NCBI RefSeq assembly: GCF_002410825.1
Contig: NZ_DHOS01000002.1
Span: 1-64,000, forward strand
DNA: 64,000 nt
Source of the DNA: Proteiniphilum sp. UBA5384
GTDB taxonomy: Bacteria; Bacteroidota; Bacteroidia; Bacteroidales; Dysgonomonadaceae
Direction of reading: 5' to 3'
Shown here: piece by piece, positions 26,661 through 36,471 of the stretch
Layout: every line of letters starts with the position of its first letter
Position numbering within the stretch: position 1 is the stretch's first letter
Notes under the pieces: model-generated
Databases searched by the model: none
The model's input: only the letters and a program-made list of their open reading frames with translations
What the model was told of the DNA's origin: nothing
Made by a program: the position numbers and the translations under genes

Positions 26661-28535
26661 ATGACATTCAATTACGACATCATAGTGGTGGGAGCAGGCC
26701 ATGCCGGATGCGAAGCGGCGATGGCTGCAGCCAATTTGGGATCCAGAACGCTGTTGATCACCATGGACATGAACAAGATTGCCCAGATGAGCTGCAATCC
26801 TGCCGTAGGTGGTATTGCAAAGGGACAGATTGTACGTGAAATTGATGCATTAGGTGGACAGACGGGGATCGTGAGTGACAAGACGGCCATCCAGTTCCGG
26901 ATGCTCAACCGCTCCAAAGGGCCCGCCATGTGGAGCCCCCGGGTGCAAAGTGATCGGATGAAGTTTATCGAGACATGGCGGAAGATCATCGAGAACACGC
27001 CGAACTTAGATATGTGGCAGGATGTGGTGACCGAACTCCTGTATAACAATTCTACCCTCAACGGCGTAAAGACCGGCATGGGCGTGGAGTTCTTCTCCAA
27101 AGCGGTGATCCTTACCAACGGTACTTTCCTGAACGGATTGATCCATATCGGCAAGGTACAGATCAGCGGAGGACGTATCTCTGAACCGGCTTCTACTGGA
27201 ATGACGGAGCAGTTGCGGGATTTGGGATTCACTACTGACAGAATGAAAACCGGCACACCCGTACGTATTGACGGAAGAACGGTCGATTTCTCCCTGCTGG
27301 AAGAACAGGAAGGAGATATAGATTTTCATAAGTTCTCCTATCTTCCGGAGGTACAACGGACGCTTCAACAGCGAAGCTGCTGGATAGCCTACACCTCTGA
27401 AGAGGTACATCAAGCTTTACGGGAGGGACTTCATGATTCCCCCCTCTACAATGGGCAGATTCAGAGTATCGGGCCGAGGTATTGTCCCAGTATAGAAACC
27501 AAAATTGTCACTTTCTCAGACAAGACAAGTCATCAGCTTTTCCTCGAACCGGAAGGAGAAACAACCCACGAATATTATCTCAACGGGTTCTCCTCTTCCC
27601 TCCCCTTGCAGACACAATTGAAAGCCCTGCAACTTATCCCCGCCTTTCGGAATGTACATATTTTCCGGCCGGGATATGCAATCGAGTATGATTTTTTTGA
27701 CCCACGCCAACTGCATCCGACATTAGAAACAAAACCGGTGAAGAACCTTTTTTTCGCGGGACAGATCAACGGAACAACGGGATATGAAGAAGCGGCAGGA
27801 CAAGGACTGATCGCAGGCATCAATGCCCATGTCAGCTGCCATGGAGGAACTCCTTTTATATTGCGCAGAGATGAGGCTTATATTGGGGTGCTGATCGATG
27901 ACCTGATTACGAAAGGAGTGGATGAGCCCTACCGGATGTTCACCTCCCGTGCGGAATACCGTATTCTCCTCCGTCAGGATAACGCAGACGAGCGACTCAC
28001 AAAAAAATCCAATGAATTAGGTTTGGCTACGCAGGAAAGATTACAATTACTCAATGACAAGGAGGAAAAAGTAACCGAAATCATCAATTTTGTGCATAAT
28101 TTTTCTATCAAATCGGAGCGAATTAATCCATTTTTGGAACATATCGGGACAGCGCCACTAAAGCATGGAGTGAAGCTGTACGACCTACTGACAAGGCCTC
28201 ACATCGACCTGTCACTAATGTCACAGGAAATAATTCCTCTGAAAGAATTGCTGGAATCCATCCAAGAGCGCAAAGACGAAATAATAGAATCAGCCGATAT
28301 AGAAATAAAATACAATGGATATATCAAACGCGAGCGGATAATGGCCGACAAAATCACACGGCTGGAAGACATCCGTATCAAAGATAAATTCAACTACAAC
28401 GAAATACAATCGCTCTCCACAGAAGCACGGCAGAAACTGACTAAAATAAATCCCGAGACCATCGCGCAGGCAAGCAGGATTCCGGGTGTTTCACCCAATG
28501 ATATCTCTGTGCTGCTTGTACTATTGGGGCGATAA
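26661..28535 (+). CDS. mnmG: tRNA uridine-5-carboxymethylaminomethyl modification enzyme
   Basis: FAD-dependent GidA protein of 624 residues that, with MnmE, modifies U34 of several tRNAs. The dinucleotide-binding motif VVGAGHAGCEAA is at 9-20, followed by SCNPAVGGIAKG near 49 and the signature GRYCPSIETKI (here GPRYCPSIE) near 275. GQINGTTGYEEAAGQGL near 370-386 and FTSRAEYRILLRQDNAD near 425-441 are further family signatures. Start at ATG 26661 gives MTFNYDIIVVGAG, as usual. A parS-like site follows nine bases after the stop, reminiscent of the gidA-parAB neighbourhood near oriC in many bacteria. Confidence 0.97.
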   Translation: MTFNYDIIVVGAGHAGCEAAMAAANLGSRTLLITMDMNKIAQMSCNPAVGGIAKGQIVREIDALGGQTGIVSDKTAIQFRMLNRSKGPAMWSPRVQSDRMKFIETWRKIIENTPNLDMWQDVVTELLYNNSTLNGVKTGMGVEFFSKAVILTNGTFLNGLIHIGKVQISGGRISEPASTGMTEQLRDLGFTTDRMKTGTPVRIDGRTVDFSLLEEQEGDIDFHKFSYLPEVQRTLQQRSCWIAYTSEEVHQALREGLHDSPLYNGQIQSIGPRYCPSIETKIVTFSDKTSHQLFLEPEGETTHEYYLNGFSSSLPLQTQLKALQLIPAFRNVHIFRPGYAIEYDFFDPRQLHPTLETKPVKNLFFAGQINGTTGYEEAAGQGLIAGINAHVSCHGGTPFILRRDEAYIGVLIDDLITKGVDEPYRMFTSRAEYRILLRQDNADERLTKKSNELGLATQERLQLLNDKEEKVTEIINFVHNFSIKSERINPFLEHIGTAPLKHGVKLYDLLTRPHIDLSLMSQEIIPLKELLESIQERKDEIIESADIEIKYNGYIKRERIMADKITRLEDIRIKDKFNYNEIQSLSTEARQKLTKINPETIAQASRIPGVSPNDISVLLVLLGR

Positions 28536-28544
28536 AAAATAGAA

Positions 28545-28560
28545 TGTTTCACGTGGAACA
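28545..28560. other. parS: parS site (ParB-binding centromere)
   Basis: The 16-mer TGTTTCACGTGGAACA, read on the minus strand as TGTTCCACGTGAAACA, differs by one base from the perfect palindrome TGTTTCACGTGAAACA and is, from memory, identical to a functional Bacillus-type parS. The palindrome extends to 20 bp (28543-28562) with one G-T mismatch. It lies in the 44-base gap between mnmG and apt. It is expected to load ParB (Spo0J) for origin segregation. Confidence 0.85.
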
Positions 28561-28579
28561 TTAAAAAAAGAATATAAAA

Positions 28580-29104
28580 ATGAGTATTGAAACACTTACT
28601 TCCTCCGTTAGGAATATCCAGGATTTCCCCATACCGGGAGTCTTGTTCAGGGACATTACCACCTTGTTCCAATCGCCTACACATTTAAAAGAACTTTCGG
28701 ACATCCTGTACCAAAGGTACCAAAACAAGGGAATTACCAAAGTGGTAGGAATAGAATCCAGAGGCTTTTTTATGGGTCCGGTTGCAGCAATCCGATTAGG
28801 AGCCGGGTTCGTCCCCGTCCGTAAACCAGGGAAACTCCCCTATAAAGTAATAGAGGAAACCTACACAAAAGAATATGGAGAAGACGCGATCCAGATTCAC
28901 GAGGATGCATTATCGAGCGACGATGTGGTATTGTTGCATGATGATTTACTAGCCACCGGGGGAACAATGGTAGCTGCTTACAACCTTGTAAAAAAATTGG
29001 GGGTAAAAAAAATTTATATCAATTTCCTTATCGAATTAGAAGAGTTGAACGGTCGGCAACATTTTCCGAAAGAGGTAGAAATAAATTCAATAATTAAATT
29101 TTAA
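28580..29104 (+). CDS. apt: Adenine phosphoribosyltransferase
   Basis: Purine salvage enzyme converting adenine and PRPP to AMP; 174 residues, standard length. IRNIQDFPIPGVLFRDIT-type start (here VRNIQDFPIPGVLFRDITT) is the Apt hallmark. IESRGFFMGPVAA binds the base, and VVLLHDDLLATGGTM at about 115-129 is the PRPP loop. It lies downstream of mnmG and parS. It is a housekeeping gene with no sign of transfer. Confidence 0.96.
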   Translation: MSIETLTSSVRNIQDFPIPGVLFRDITTLFQSPTHLKELSDILYQRYQNKGITKVVGIESRGFFMGPVAAIRLGAGFVPVRKPGKLPYKVIEETYTKEYGEDAIQIHEDALSSDDVVLLHDDLLATGGTMVAAYNLVKKLGVKKIYINFLIELEELNGRQHFPKEVEINSIIKF

Positions 29105-29195
29105 ACCCCGGAATCTCCGGCTAAATGATACAAATTTCTCACCATTTCCCGGAGATATCCTATTCTGAAAATTAAAAGAGATTTTATCCCCTGTC

Positions 29196-30986
29196 ATGAC
29201 CGACGAAGTAAAAAATACATTGGCTGTTATTCCCCATCAACCCGGATGTTATCAATTCCTGGATGAGAAGGGTACAGTTATTTATGTCGGAAAGGCCAAA
29301 AGCCTAAAAAAAAGAGTCTCTTCCTATTTCAATAAACACCACGAGCATCCAAAGACCCGCATACTGGTCCGTCATATAAGGCAAATAAAATATATTGTTG
29401 TCAATTCAGAAGAGGATACTTTTCTGCTCGAAAATAACCTGATAAAGCAATTAAAGCCTCGGTACAATGTGATGCTGAAAGACGATAAATCTTATCCTTT
29501 TATCGTAATAAGAAATGAGTATTTCCCACGTGTATACAAGACACGCAATGTGGTAAAAGACGGATCAAAATACTTTGGCCCTTACACTTCGGTACAATCC
29601 GTAGATGCCTTATTGGATATTTTCAGGAAAGTATATAAAGTCCGTACATGCCGCCTCAACCTTACACCCGAAAATATTGCAGCCGGCAAATTCAATGTCT
29701 GTCTCGAATATCATATAAAACGATGCAAGGGGCCGTGCGAAGGATTACAATCATTAGAAGATTATAACAAGAATATTGCGGAGATTATTGAGATTTTAAA
29801 AGGGAATGTCGCCATCATAGAAAAGCAAATTCTTACAGAGATGCAACTGCTGGCCGAACAATTAAAATTTGAAGAAGCGCATGAACTAAAAGAAAAGCTA
29901 CAACTAATCCATAATTTCAGGGAAAGGTCTCAAGTGGTCAGTAATATTCATTATAATCTGGATGTATTTTCCATTGAAGAATCCGAACAATCAGCCTATA
30001 TCAATTACCTGCATGTAGTGAACGGAGCCGTAAATCAGGCCTATACTTTCGAATATAAAAAAAGGCTTGATGAGACGCCGGAAGAACTATTAGGCATGGG
30101 GATTGTGGAAATGCGTCAGCGATTCGGCAGTGAGATGAAAGAAATTATTGTACCTTTTACTCCGGACCTAAAAGTCCCCAATGTAGAATTTACCATCCCT
30201 CAACGGGGAGAAAAGAGAACGCTTCTCAGTTTGTCGGAAAAAAATGTAAAACAATACAAGATCGACAAACTGAAAAAAGCAGAGATGCTCAATCCCGACC
30301 AACGGGCGACCAGAATATTGAAGGGGGTGCAAAATGATCTTCAGTTAAAAGAAATTCCATGGCATATCGAGTGTTTTGATAATTCCAATATACAGGGAAC
30401 AAATCCGGTTGCCGCATGTGTGGTTTTCAAAAAAGCCAAACCATCCAAAAAAGATTACCGTCATTACAACGTTAAAACCGTCGTAGGCCCTGATGATTTC
30501 GCATCTATGCGAGAGATTGTGGAAAGACGCTACTCTCGGCTGCTTAACGAAGGCGCTTCACTGCCCCAACTCATTGTAATTGACGGAGGTAAGGGGCAAT
30601 TACACGCTGCTGTAGAATCACTTCAGAAAATCGGATTATATGGAAAAATTGCCGTGATAGGGATTGCCAAGCGTTTAGAAGAAATATATTTTCCCGAAGA
30701 TCCGGTTCCTCTCTATATCGATAAAAATTCCGAGACGTTAAAGCTTATTCAGCAATTACGGGATGAAGCACATCGGTTCGGGATTACTTTCCATCGACAA
30801 AAAAGGAGTAAATCACAAACAACATCCGAACTCGATCAAGTGAAAGGCATCGGATCTGAAACAAAAAAGAAGTTACTTGTCCATTTCAAAAGTATCAAAC
30901 GGATAAAGGAAGCCAACAAGGAGGAGATTGTCTCAGTGATAGGAAAAAATAAAGGGGAAATTATATGGAAGTGGATTCACGGATGA
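29196..30986 (+). CDS. uvrC: Excinuclease ABC subunit C
   Basis: Makes both incisions in nucleotide excision repair after UvrAB damage loading. The 596 residues have the classic order. A GIY-YIG nuclease comes first (about 10-95: PGCYQFLDEKGTVIYVGKAKSLKKR in part). A cysteine-bearing region follows (CRLNLTPEN, CLEYHIKRCKGPCEG), then a UVR coiled coil (about 205-240). The RNase H-like nuclease has ECFDNSNIQGT and LIVIDGGKGQLHAA, and C-terminal HhH units include LDQVKGIGSETKKKLL. The 90-base gap after apt contains the inverted repeat ATCTCCGG/CCGGAGAT, possibly the apt transcript end. Confidence 0.97.
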   Translation: MTDEVKNTLAVIPHQPGCYQFLDEKGTVIYVGKAKSLKKRVSSYFNKHHEHPKTRILVRHIRQIKYIVVNSEEDTFLLENNLIKQLKPRYNVMLKDDKSYPFIVIRNEYFPRVYKTRNVVKDGSKYFGPYTSVQSVDALLDIFRKVYKVRTCRLNLTPENIAAGKFNVCLEYHIKRCKGPCEGLQSLEDYNKNIAEIIEILKGNVAIIEKQILTEMQLLAEQLKFEEAHELKEKLQLIHNFRERSQVVSNIHYNLDVFSIEESEQSAYINYLHVVNGAVNQAYTFEYKKRLDETPEELLGMGIVEMRQRFGSEMKEIIVPFTPDLKVPNVEFTIPQRGEKRTLLSLSEKNVKQYKIDKLKKAEMLNPDQRATRILKGVQNDLQLKEIPWHIECFDNSNIQGTNPVAACVVFKKAKPSKKDYRHYNVKTVVGPDDFASMREIVERRYSRLLNEGASLPQLIVIDGGKGQLHAAVESLQKIGLYGKIAVIGIAKRLEEIYFPEDPVPLYIDKNSETLKLIQQLRDEAHRFGITFHRQKRSKSQTTSELDQVKGIGSETKKKLLVHFKSIKRIKEANKEEIVSVIGKNKGEIIWKWIHG

Positions 30987-31014
30987 AATACTATTTTCTT
31001 TATATATCAAATCT

Positions 31015-31467
31015 ATGAGGTTACTTATTCAACGTGTAAAAAAAGCGGTCGTTTATATCAGCCGACAGAAAATAAGCAGTATCAGAGAAGGCATGCTGCT
31101 CTTTATAGGTATCGAGGAAACCGATAATGAAGAAGATATTACATTTTTATGTAAAAAGACAGTTAATTTACGTATATTTGATGATGAGAAAGGAGTAATG
31201 AACCGCTCGATACGGGAAACAGGCGGAGATATTTTAGTGGTTTCCCAATTCACATTGCATGCAAGTACAAAAAAAGGAAACCGCCCTTCTTATATACGTG
31301 CTGCCAGGCCGGACGTATCCAAACCGTTGTATGATCAATTCTGCAGCACTCTGTCACAAATGCTACAAAAGCCGGTAGCTACCGGAGAGTTCGGAGCAGA
31401 TATGGAGGTAGAGTTAACAAATAACGGCCCTGTCACCATCTGGATCGATTCAAAGAACAGAGAATAA
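31015..31467 (+). CDS. dtd: D-aminoacyl-tRNA deacylase
   Basis: Removes D-amino acids (and glycine from mischarged tRNA-Ala) from tRNA; 150 residues, normal size. The two diagnostic motifs are SQFTLHA near 76-82 and NNGPVTIWID near 135-144, the latter carrying the Gly-cisPro dipeptide. The N-terminus MRLLIQRVKKA is family-typical (usually MR-VIQRV). It starts 28 bases after uvrC and probably shares its transcript. Confidence 0.94.
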   Translation: MRLLIQRVKKAVVYISRQKISSIREGMLLFIGIEETDNEEDITFLCKKTVNLRIFDDEKGVMNRSIRETGGDILVVSQFTLHASTKKGNRPSYIRAARPDVSKPLYDQFCSTLSQMLQKPVATGEFGADMEVELTNNGPVTIWIDSKNRE

Positions 31468-31513
31468 TAACTGAGAGGCTTGGGAGAAGGTGAGAAAAAG
31501 AAAAAGAAATAAC

Positions 31514-31837
31514 ATGACGATACAGGAGGTACAGCATCAGGTAGACCAGTGGATAAGGACTTATGGCGTACGCTATTTCAGCGAATTGACCAATATGGCT
31601 ATTCTCACTGAAGAGGTAGGTGAATTGGCCCGGATTATGGCTCGTACGTATGGCGACCAATCCTTCAAAAAATCGGATTTATCGAAAAATCTGGCGGACG
31701 AGATGGCCGATGTACTTTGGGTATTAGTATGTTTAGCAAACCAAACCGGAGTAGATTTGGAAGACGCGTTACATAAGAATTTCGAGAAAAAGACACAGAG
31801 AGACGTGAATAGACATTTGAATAATGAAAAATTATAA
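31514..31837 (+). CDS. MazG-like nucleotide pyrophosphohydrolase
   Basis: All-alpha NTP pyrophosphohydrolase of 107 residues. LTEEVGELAR and LADEMADVLWVLVCLAN form the EExxE...ExxD magnesium site of the MazG/dUTPase-like fold. Small single-domain members hydrolyse non-canonical or surplus (d)NTPs to monophosphates; the exact substrate cannot be read here. The frame opens at a GTG (31490), but ATG 31514 gives the compact family start MTIQEVQHQVDQWI. It sits in a run with dtd and deoC, so housekeeping of nucleotides and tRNAs is a plausible theme. Confidence 0.88.
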   Translation: MTIQEVQHQVDQWIRTYGVRYFSELTNMAILTEEVGELARIMARTYGDQSFKKSDLSKNLADEMADVLWVLVCLANQTGVDLEDALHKNFEKKTQRDVNRHLNNEKL

Positions 31838-31900
31838 ATACATCATTCATTAAACTAATATTTGGTAGATGCATAATAATTAAAGAATAAGATAGAATCA

Positions 31901-32770
31901 ATGGAAACAAGTAAATACACTACAGCAATCAACACCCATCCGTTCAGATTGACAGACGAGGAGGTTTCAAAAAAAGTAAATGACTTGCTCAATGAAAAAT
32001 ACAATGAGAATAATAATGCGAAAGTCTATAAAAAATTATATAGCTGCATAGATCTCACTTCATTGAACAGCACCGATTCAAATGAAAGTATCTGGAAATT
32101 TACCGAAAAGGTAAACAAGTTCGATGGTTCGAATCCGGAAATGGATAATGTAGCAGCCGTTTGTGTATATCCCAACTTTGTCCGTACAGTAAAAGAAGCA
32201 CTCACAGCCGATGTGAAGATCGCCTGTGTAGCAGGAGGATTCCCTTCATCTCAGACTTTCAGCGAAATCAAAGTGGTAGAAACATCACTGGCCGTAGCAG
32301 ATGGGGCAGATGAAATCGATGTGGTCATCAATGTAGGAAATTTTTTAGATGGTGAATACGAAGGAATGTGTGAAGAACTCACCGAAATAAAAGATGCTTG
32401 CCGTCATGCTTCTCTAAAGATAATCCTCGAAACCGGCGCATTACAGAATGTAAAGAATATCCATAATGCAGCCGTTTTAGCCCTCTATTCCGGAGCAGAC
32501 TTCCTTAAAACATCCACGGGAAAAGGATATCCGGGAGCCTCTCCCGAAGCAGCATACGTGATGTGCCATGCCATCCGCTCCTATCATGCTAAAACCGGAA
32601 GGAAAGTAGGTTTGAAAATGGCCGGAGGAATTGCCACGGCGGAGGATGCGATAAAATATTACACTATAGTGAAAGAGATGCTGGGGGAGGAATGGTGCAA
32701 CAATGCCTTCTTTCGCATAGGTGCAAGCCGATTGGCCGAGAACCTGCTCTCCAAAATTGATGTTCTGTGA
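31901..32770 (+). CDS. deoC: Deoxyribose-phosphate aldolase
   Basis: Cleaves 2-deoxyribose-5-phosphate to glyceraldehyde-3-phosphate and acetaldehyde in deoxynucleoside catabolism. The 289-residue TIM barrel is longer at its N-terminus than the E. coli type, as in other Bacteroidetes. CIDLTSLNSTDS is at about 47-58, VAAVCVYPNFV near 85, and the Schiff-base lysine is K203 in FLKTSTGKGYPGAS. GLKMAGGIATAEDA carries the second conserved lysine. No neighbouring phosphorylase or mutase genes of the pathway are present. Confidence 0.95.
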   Translation: METSKYTTAINTHPFRLTDEEVSKKVNDLLNEKYNENNNAKVYKKLYSCIDLTSLNSTDSNESIWKFTEKVNKFDGSNPEMDNVAAVCVYPNFVRTVKEALTADVKIACVAGGFPSSQTFSEIKVVETSLAVADGADEIDVVINVGNFLDGEYEGMCEELTEIKDACRHASLKIILETGALQNVKNIHNAAVLALYSGADFLKTSTGKGYPGASPEAAYVMCHAIRSYHAKTGRKVGLKMAGGIATAEDAIKYYTIVKEMLGEEWCNNAFFRIGASRLAENLLSKIDVL

Positions 32771-32776
32771 TAATAT

Positions 32777-32824
32777 GACTAATATGCCAATCGAAGCGTA
32801 GCAAAAATCCCGATGTGTCGGGAT
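32777..32824. repeat. Dispersed 15-mer (copy 2) plus REP-like palindrome
   Basis: gactaatatgccaat (32777-32791) repeats the copy at 8361-8375. It is followed by ATCCCGA-tgtg-TCGGGAT (32807-32824), a perfect 7-bp stem. Palindromes with the ATCCCGA core are frequent between genes in Bacteroidetes. It may end the deoC transcript. Confidence 0.55.
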
Positions 32825-32867
32825 GGGAATAATGTGAACAATCATTCTTAATTTTCAACTATATAAT

Positions 32868-35800
32868 ATGATGCAGATCAAACAGTTGATACTGGCGACA
32901 ATTGCCTGTATATCAAGTATAAATACATTGCCTGCCCAGGAATATAAATCAATTTCCCCTCGCCGGACGCTTCCCTACTGGCAGGATATAAACGTAGTGC
33001 AGGTAAACAGGGAGTATCCGCGCACGCAATTTATGACCTATGCAAACAAAACAGAAGCGCTTAACACACCTTACGAAAAGAGCAGATATTATCAATCCCT
33101 TAACGGAACATGGAAATTCTATTTCGTGGAGTCCTATAAACAATTACCCGAAAACATCACTGATTCTGTTGTAGCATTAGCAGACTGGAAAGATATCAAA
33201 GTGCCCGGTAATTGGGAAATTCAGGGATTTGGCACTCCGATCTATGTGAACCATCCTTATGAATTTGTAGAACGTGATCCAAAAACCCGTTTCCCTAAAA
33301 TGGAACCACCCTATCTCCCAGAAAAGAATCCGGTGGGTGTGTATCGTCGTGAAATAGATATACCGGAAGAGTGGGAGGATCGGGAGATATTCCTAACGAT
33401 AGACGGTGTCAAATCGGGCGTATATGTGTATATCAACGGCGAAGAGGTGGGATATAGTGAGGATTCCAAAACACCCGCCGAGTTCAGGATTAATTCCTAT
33501 ATACAACCCGGAAAAAACTCACTCGTATTAAAAATATTCCGGTGGAGCACCGGTTCCTATTTAGAATGTCAAGACTTCTGGCGTATCAGTGGCATCGAGA
33601 GAGATGTCTTCCTATGGTCACAACCCAAGACTTCATTGCGGGATTTCAGAGTGAAATCGACGCTTGACGATGATTACTTAAATGGTATCTTCGAATTGGA
33701 AACTACAGTAAGCAATTATCAATCCGGTGCTTCTTATGCCAACGTATCATACGAACTGCTCGATCCCTACGGTAAGGTCGTCGCTTCCCAAACAAAGCCG
33801 ATAGCTGTACAAAGCCATGGAGAGAATAGTATCCGTTTCAGTGCGCAATTGCCGTATGTAACTACTTGGACTTCGGAGCAACCACATCTTTACAAATTAC
33901 TTATTACAGTGAAAAAAGAAGGGGAAGAATCTGAAGAGGTAGTCCCCTATCCTGTCGGCTTTCGCCGTTTTGAGATCAAACCTGTAAAAACAGGTCACCG
34001 GATCGACCGGTTGTTCCTTGTGAACGGACAACCCATCAAGATAAAAGGTGTGAATATACATGAGACTAATCCCGAAACAGGACACTACGTCACGGAGGAA
34101 TTGATGCGAAAAGATTTTGAACTGATGAAACTACACAATATCAACAGTGTCCGACTCTCCCATTATCCTCAATCGCGCCGCTTTTACGAACTTTGTAACG
34201 AATATGGGCTCTATGTATATGACGAAGCCAATATCGAATCACACGGGCTCTATTATGGCGAGAGATCCCTTGCCAAACATCCGGAATGGGAACAAGTACA
34301 TATGGACAGAACTGTAAATATGTTCGAACGAAATAAAAATCAACCCTCCATTTTTATCTGGTCATTGGGAAATGAGGCCGGAAACGGCATCAATTTCTTC
34401 CATACTTACAAATACCTGAAAGACCAGGAACGTAGCCTGATGAATCGACCGGTAAACTATGAACGGGCATTATGGGATTCCAATACAGATATGTACGTGC
34501 CCCAATACCCCAGTGCGGCCTGGTTGGAAGAAATCGGCAGAAAAGGAAGTGACCGTCCCGTGATCCCATCGGAATATTCACACGCGATGGGTAATTCCAA
34601 CGGTAATCTTGATATCCAATGGGAAGCCATCTACAAATACCCGAACCTGCAAGGAGGGTATATCTGGGAATGGGTGGAACACGCCTTATTGAAACACGAT
34701 GAAAATGGAACACCCTTTTGGGCTTATGGAGGTGACTATGGTGTAGATATGGGAAGTGATGGGAATTTCGTATGTGACGGTGTGGTTGACCCGGCAAGAA
34801 CTCCCCACCCCGCTATGGCAGAAATACAATATGTACACCAGAATTTTGGATTTGAGGCAGTTGATTCGGAGAAAGGTATTTTCAGGGTTATAAACCGCCA
34901 ATATTTTACCAATACTGATAATTATATCTTCCGCTACATCATCACAGAAGGTGGAGCAACCTTCGATGAAGGAGTGTTGGATATTGCTCTCTTACCACAG
35001 CAAACAGCAGAGGTAAAGGTACCGTTTGGTAACCTTCAACCCAAACCGGGAACAGAATATTTTGTCAATTTTGAAGTAGTCCAAAAAGAGGCGCAATCGC
35101 CTATACCCTCAGGCTATATCGTGGCCATCGAACAATTCAAGCTACCGATTTACGTGCCGAAACAAGCCTATACCGAAACCTCAAATTATCCTGCATTAAA
35201 AATAGAACAAAAAGGAAATATTCTCCGGGTAAGCTCTACCCGACTGGAATTTCAGTTCGACAAGGCAAGCGGTATGCCCACCTCTTATGAGGTGGATGGC
35301 ATCCAATATTTCGACAAAGGGTTTGGCGTACAACCCAACTTCTGGCGTGGCCCCAACGACAATGACTACGGAAACGGCAATCCTTATCGACTTCAAGTCT
35401 GGAAGCAATCGAGTAAGGATTTCAAGGTAACCGATGTGAAAAGCTACCCGGAAGATAAAAACGTAGTGGTAGAAACTACTTATCTGCTTGCCGCCGGGAA
35501 TCTCTACACTCTAAAATACAATATATACCCGTCGGGAATCGTGAAAGTCAGTGTACAGTTCCATTCCACCGATATGCAAGAGACAGAAGTCGAAGTATCA
35601 GAGGCTACGCTGACTGCCACGTTTTCCCCGGAAGCATCAGCAGCACGTAAAGCATCATCAACTTTAAATGTGCCTCGCATTGGAGTGCGTTTTCGTCTCT
35701 CCCCATCTATGAATGATGTGAAATATTATGGTCGGGGTCCCGGAGAGAATTATGTCGACCGTGCTTCCGGATCGAAAGTAGGTGTTTATAGCACCACGGC

Positions 35801-36269
35801 AGAAAGTATGTATGTCCCTTACTCCCGACCCCAAGAAAACGGCCATAGAACTGATGTCCGATGGCTAACACTCACCGGTGGACCCGGTGGATTACTGGTA
35901 GTTGCCGATAGTACGATAGGGTTTAACGCACTTCGCCACAGCGTGGAAGATTTTGATTCTGAAGAAAACAAAGACAAGCCCTATCAGTGGAACAACTTCA
36001 ACAGTGAGGAAATTGCTGCACACTCCAATGAGGAAGCAAAGGATAAACGCCCCCGACAAACTCATATCAATGATATTATCCCCCAAAACTTTGTAGAGGT
36101 ATGTATCGATATGAAACAACAGGGCGTAGCAGGATACAATAGTTGGGGAGCACGCCCCCTACCCGAATATAGCATCCCGGCCAACCAGGATTACAAGTGG
36201 GGATTTACATTGATTCCGGTGAAGAGTGAAGCTGAAATTGCGGAAAAATCAGTGCTAAAATATGACTAA
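32868..36269 (+). CDS. Secreted GH2 beta-galactosidase (LacZ type)
   Basis: A 1133-residue glycosidase with a signal peptide (cleavage after about LPAQ, residue 25), hence periplasmic or surface, unlike cytoplasmic E. coli LacZ. Order: GH2 sugar-binding domain (about 50-250, with NGEEVGYSEDSKTPAEF), immunoglobulin-like domain, then the TIM barrel with HETNPETGHYVTEELM and DEANIESHG. WSLGNEAGNG holds the acid/base E503 and IPSEYSHAMGNSNG the nucleophile E569. The C-terminal half carries the Bgal_small_N domain with FWRGPNDNDYG and YYGRGPGENYVDR. Substrate is probably a beta-galactoside. It is not attached to a SusCD pair here. Confidence 0.93.
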   Translation: MMQIKQLILATIACISSINTLPAQEYKSISPRRTLPYWQDINVVQVNREYPRTQFMTYANKTEALNTPYEKSRYYQSLNGTWKFYFVESYKQLPENITDSVVALADWKDIKVPGNWEIQGFGTPIYVNHPYEFVERDPKTRFPKMEPPYLPEKNPVGVYRREIDIPEEWEDREIFLTIDGVKSGVYVYINGEEVGYSEDSKTPAEFRINSYIQPGKNSLVLKIFRWSTGSYLECQDFWRISGIERDVFLWSQPKTSLRDFRVKSTLDDDYLNGIFELETTVSNYQSGASYANVSYELLDPYGKVVASQTKPIAVQSHGENSIRFSAQLPYVTTWTSEQPHLYKLLITVKKEGEESEEVVPYPVGFRRFEIKPVKTGHRIDRLFLVNGQPIKIKGVNIHETNPETGHYVTEELMRKDFELMKLHNINSVRLSHYPQSRRFYELCNEYGLYVYDEANIESHGLYYGERSLAKHPEWEQVHMDRTVNMFERNKNQPSIFIWSLGNEAGNGINFFHTYKYLKDQERSLMNRPVNYERALWDSNTDMYVPQYPSAAWLEEIGRKGSDRPVIPSEYSHAMGNSNGNLDIQWEAIYKYPNLQGGYIWEWVEHALLKHDENGTPFWAYGGDYGVDMGSDGNFVCDGVVDPARTPHPAMAEIQYVHQNFGFEAVDSEKGIFRVINRQYFTNTDNYIFRYIITEGGATFDEGVLDIALLPQQTAEVKVPFGNLQPKPGTEYFVNFEVVQKEAQSPIPSGYIVAIEQFKLPIYVPKQAYTETSNYPALKIEQKGNILRVSSTRLEFQFDKASGMPTSYEVDGIQYFDKGFGVQPNFWRGPNDNDYGNGNPYRLQVWKQSSKDFKVTDVKSYPEDKNVVVETTYLLAAGNLYTLKYNIYPSGIVKVSVQFHSTDMQETEVEVSEATLTATFSPEASAARKASSTLNVPRIGVRFRLSPSMNDVKYYGRGPGENYVDRASGSKVGVYSTTAESMYVPYSRPQENGHRTDVRWLTLTGGPGGLLVVADSTIGFNALRHSVEDFDSEENKDKPYQWNNFNSEEIAAHSNEEAKDKRPRQTHINDIIPQNFVEVCIDMKQQGVAGYNSWGARPLPEYSIPANQDYKWGFTLIPVKSEAEIAEKSVLKYD

Positions 36270-36471
36270 ACTGCCCTCATTGATCACTATTATTTTTTAC
36301 GATTACTGACATAATGTCTTATATTTACATTACTTTTACATCATTTTAAGCCATTTTGTCATTCACAAAGTACGGATAAGAGAAATACTCCTTTCGGCAT
36401 ATCTTTTGCCTATTCAATAGTGTAAGAATTGATAAATTAAAAGGATTAAAGATAAGGAAAGGAATAAAATT

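Noticed and set aside
29113..29157. ATCTCCGG/CCGGAGAT inverted repeat before uvrC as a riboswitch
   Set aside because: A single 8-bp pairing with no conserved aptamer features; at best the end of the apt transcript.
36360..36471. CIRCE or other heat-shock operator before hsp20
   Set aside because: No TTAGCACTC-type inverted repeat is present in the leader.
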